Part shown: positions 13,359-13,403 of the stretch, one piece after another | Layout of the letters: the number at the start of each line of letters is the position of its first letter | Position numbering within the stretch: position 1 is the stretch's first letter | From: an uncultured Pseudomonadota bacterium | Lineage (GTDB): Bacteria > Lernaellota > Lernaellaia > Lernaellales > Lernaellaceae | Length of the DNA: 13,403 bases | Direction of reading: 5' to 3' | NCBI GenBank assembly: GCA_937967875.1 | Contig: CALBTQ010000132.1 | Coordinates: forward strand, 1-13,403 | Made by a program: the position numbers and the translations under genes | The notes under the pieces: generated by a model | The model's database searches: none | Told to the model about the DNA's origin: nothing | Seen by the model: only the letters and a program-made list of their open reading frames with translations

Positions 13359-13403
13359 AGATCGGAAGAGCGTCGTGTAGGGAAAGAGTGTAGATCTCGG
13401 TGG
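13359..13403 (-). other. Illumina adapter sequence, inverted copy (artefact)
   Basis: It starts AGATCGGAAGAGCGTCGTGT and is the reverse complement of the adapter at 1-44, plus one base. It is library sequence and should be trimmed. Confidence 0.98.

Overview
The window is a metagenome-style contig from a GC-rich Gram-negative bacterium. Both ends are Illumina adapter (1-44 and 13359-13403, inverted), so about 13.3 kb is biological. No rRNA, tRNA, CRISPR or transposase gene was recognised. Four predicted lipoproteins carry long aspartate-rich tracts directly after the lipobox cysteine. As I recall, this style is common in some uncultured delta-proteobacterial, Myxococcota-like or Lernaellota-like genomes; without a database search that placement is a weak guess.

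Left part, minus strand (5330 down to 45): three tandem paralogous lipoproteins with a right-handed beta-helix (DUF1565-type start, choice-of-anchor-type C-terminal end) are packed 11-12 bp apart. After a 56 bp gap comes an ArsA/Get3-family ATPase cut off by the contig end. A sigma70-like promoter and a stem-loop at the predicted mRNA 5' end precede the lipoproteins.

Centre: a divergent iron-sulfur flavoprotein (Isf-like, 5541-6119) ends at a strong bidirectional terminator. It converges on a minus-strand pair, a TrmH/RlmB-type rRNA 2'-O-methyltransferase followed by a tandem PilZ protein. Divergent from rlmB is an orphan GspG/type IV-like pseudopilin (7984-8562).

Right part: the most unusual gene is 8704-10692 (minus). 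It encodes a lipoprotein with an Asp-rich linker, a tetraheme cytochrome c segment (four CxxCH plus exactly four further histidines) and a full FAD-dependent oxidoreductase of the retinol saturase/CrtISO/phytoene desaturase class. This matches the layout of Shewanella flavocytochrome c fumarate reductase but uses a different flavoprotein. Divergent from it, glutamine-dependent NAD+ synthetase (nadE) with a good extended -10 promoter is followed by a class I SAM methyltransferase and the first three codons of a truncated gene.

How the parts fit: the envelope genes (beta-helix lipoproteins, pseudopilin, flavocytochrome) sit among housekeeping genes (rlmB, nadE). The flavoprotein, Fe-S and heme proteins suggest anaerobic or respiratory redox chemistry, but nothing here shows that they work in one pathway.
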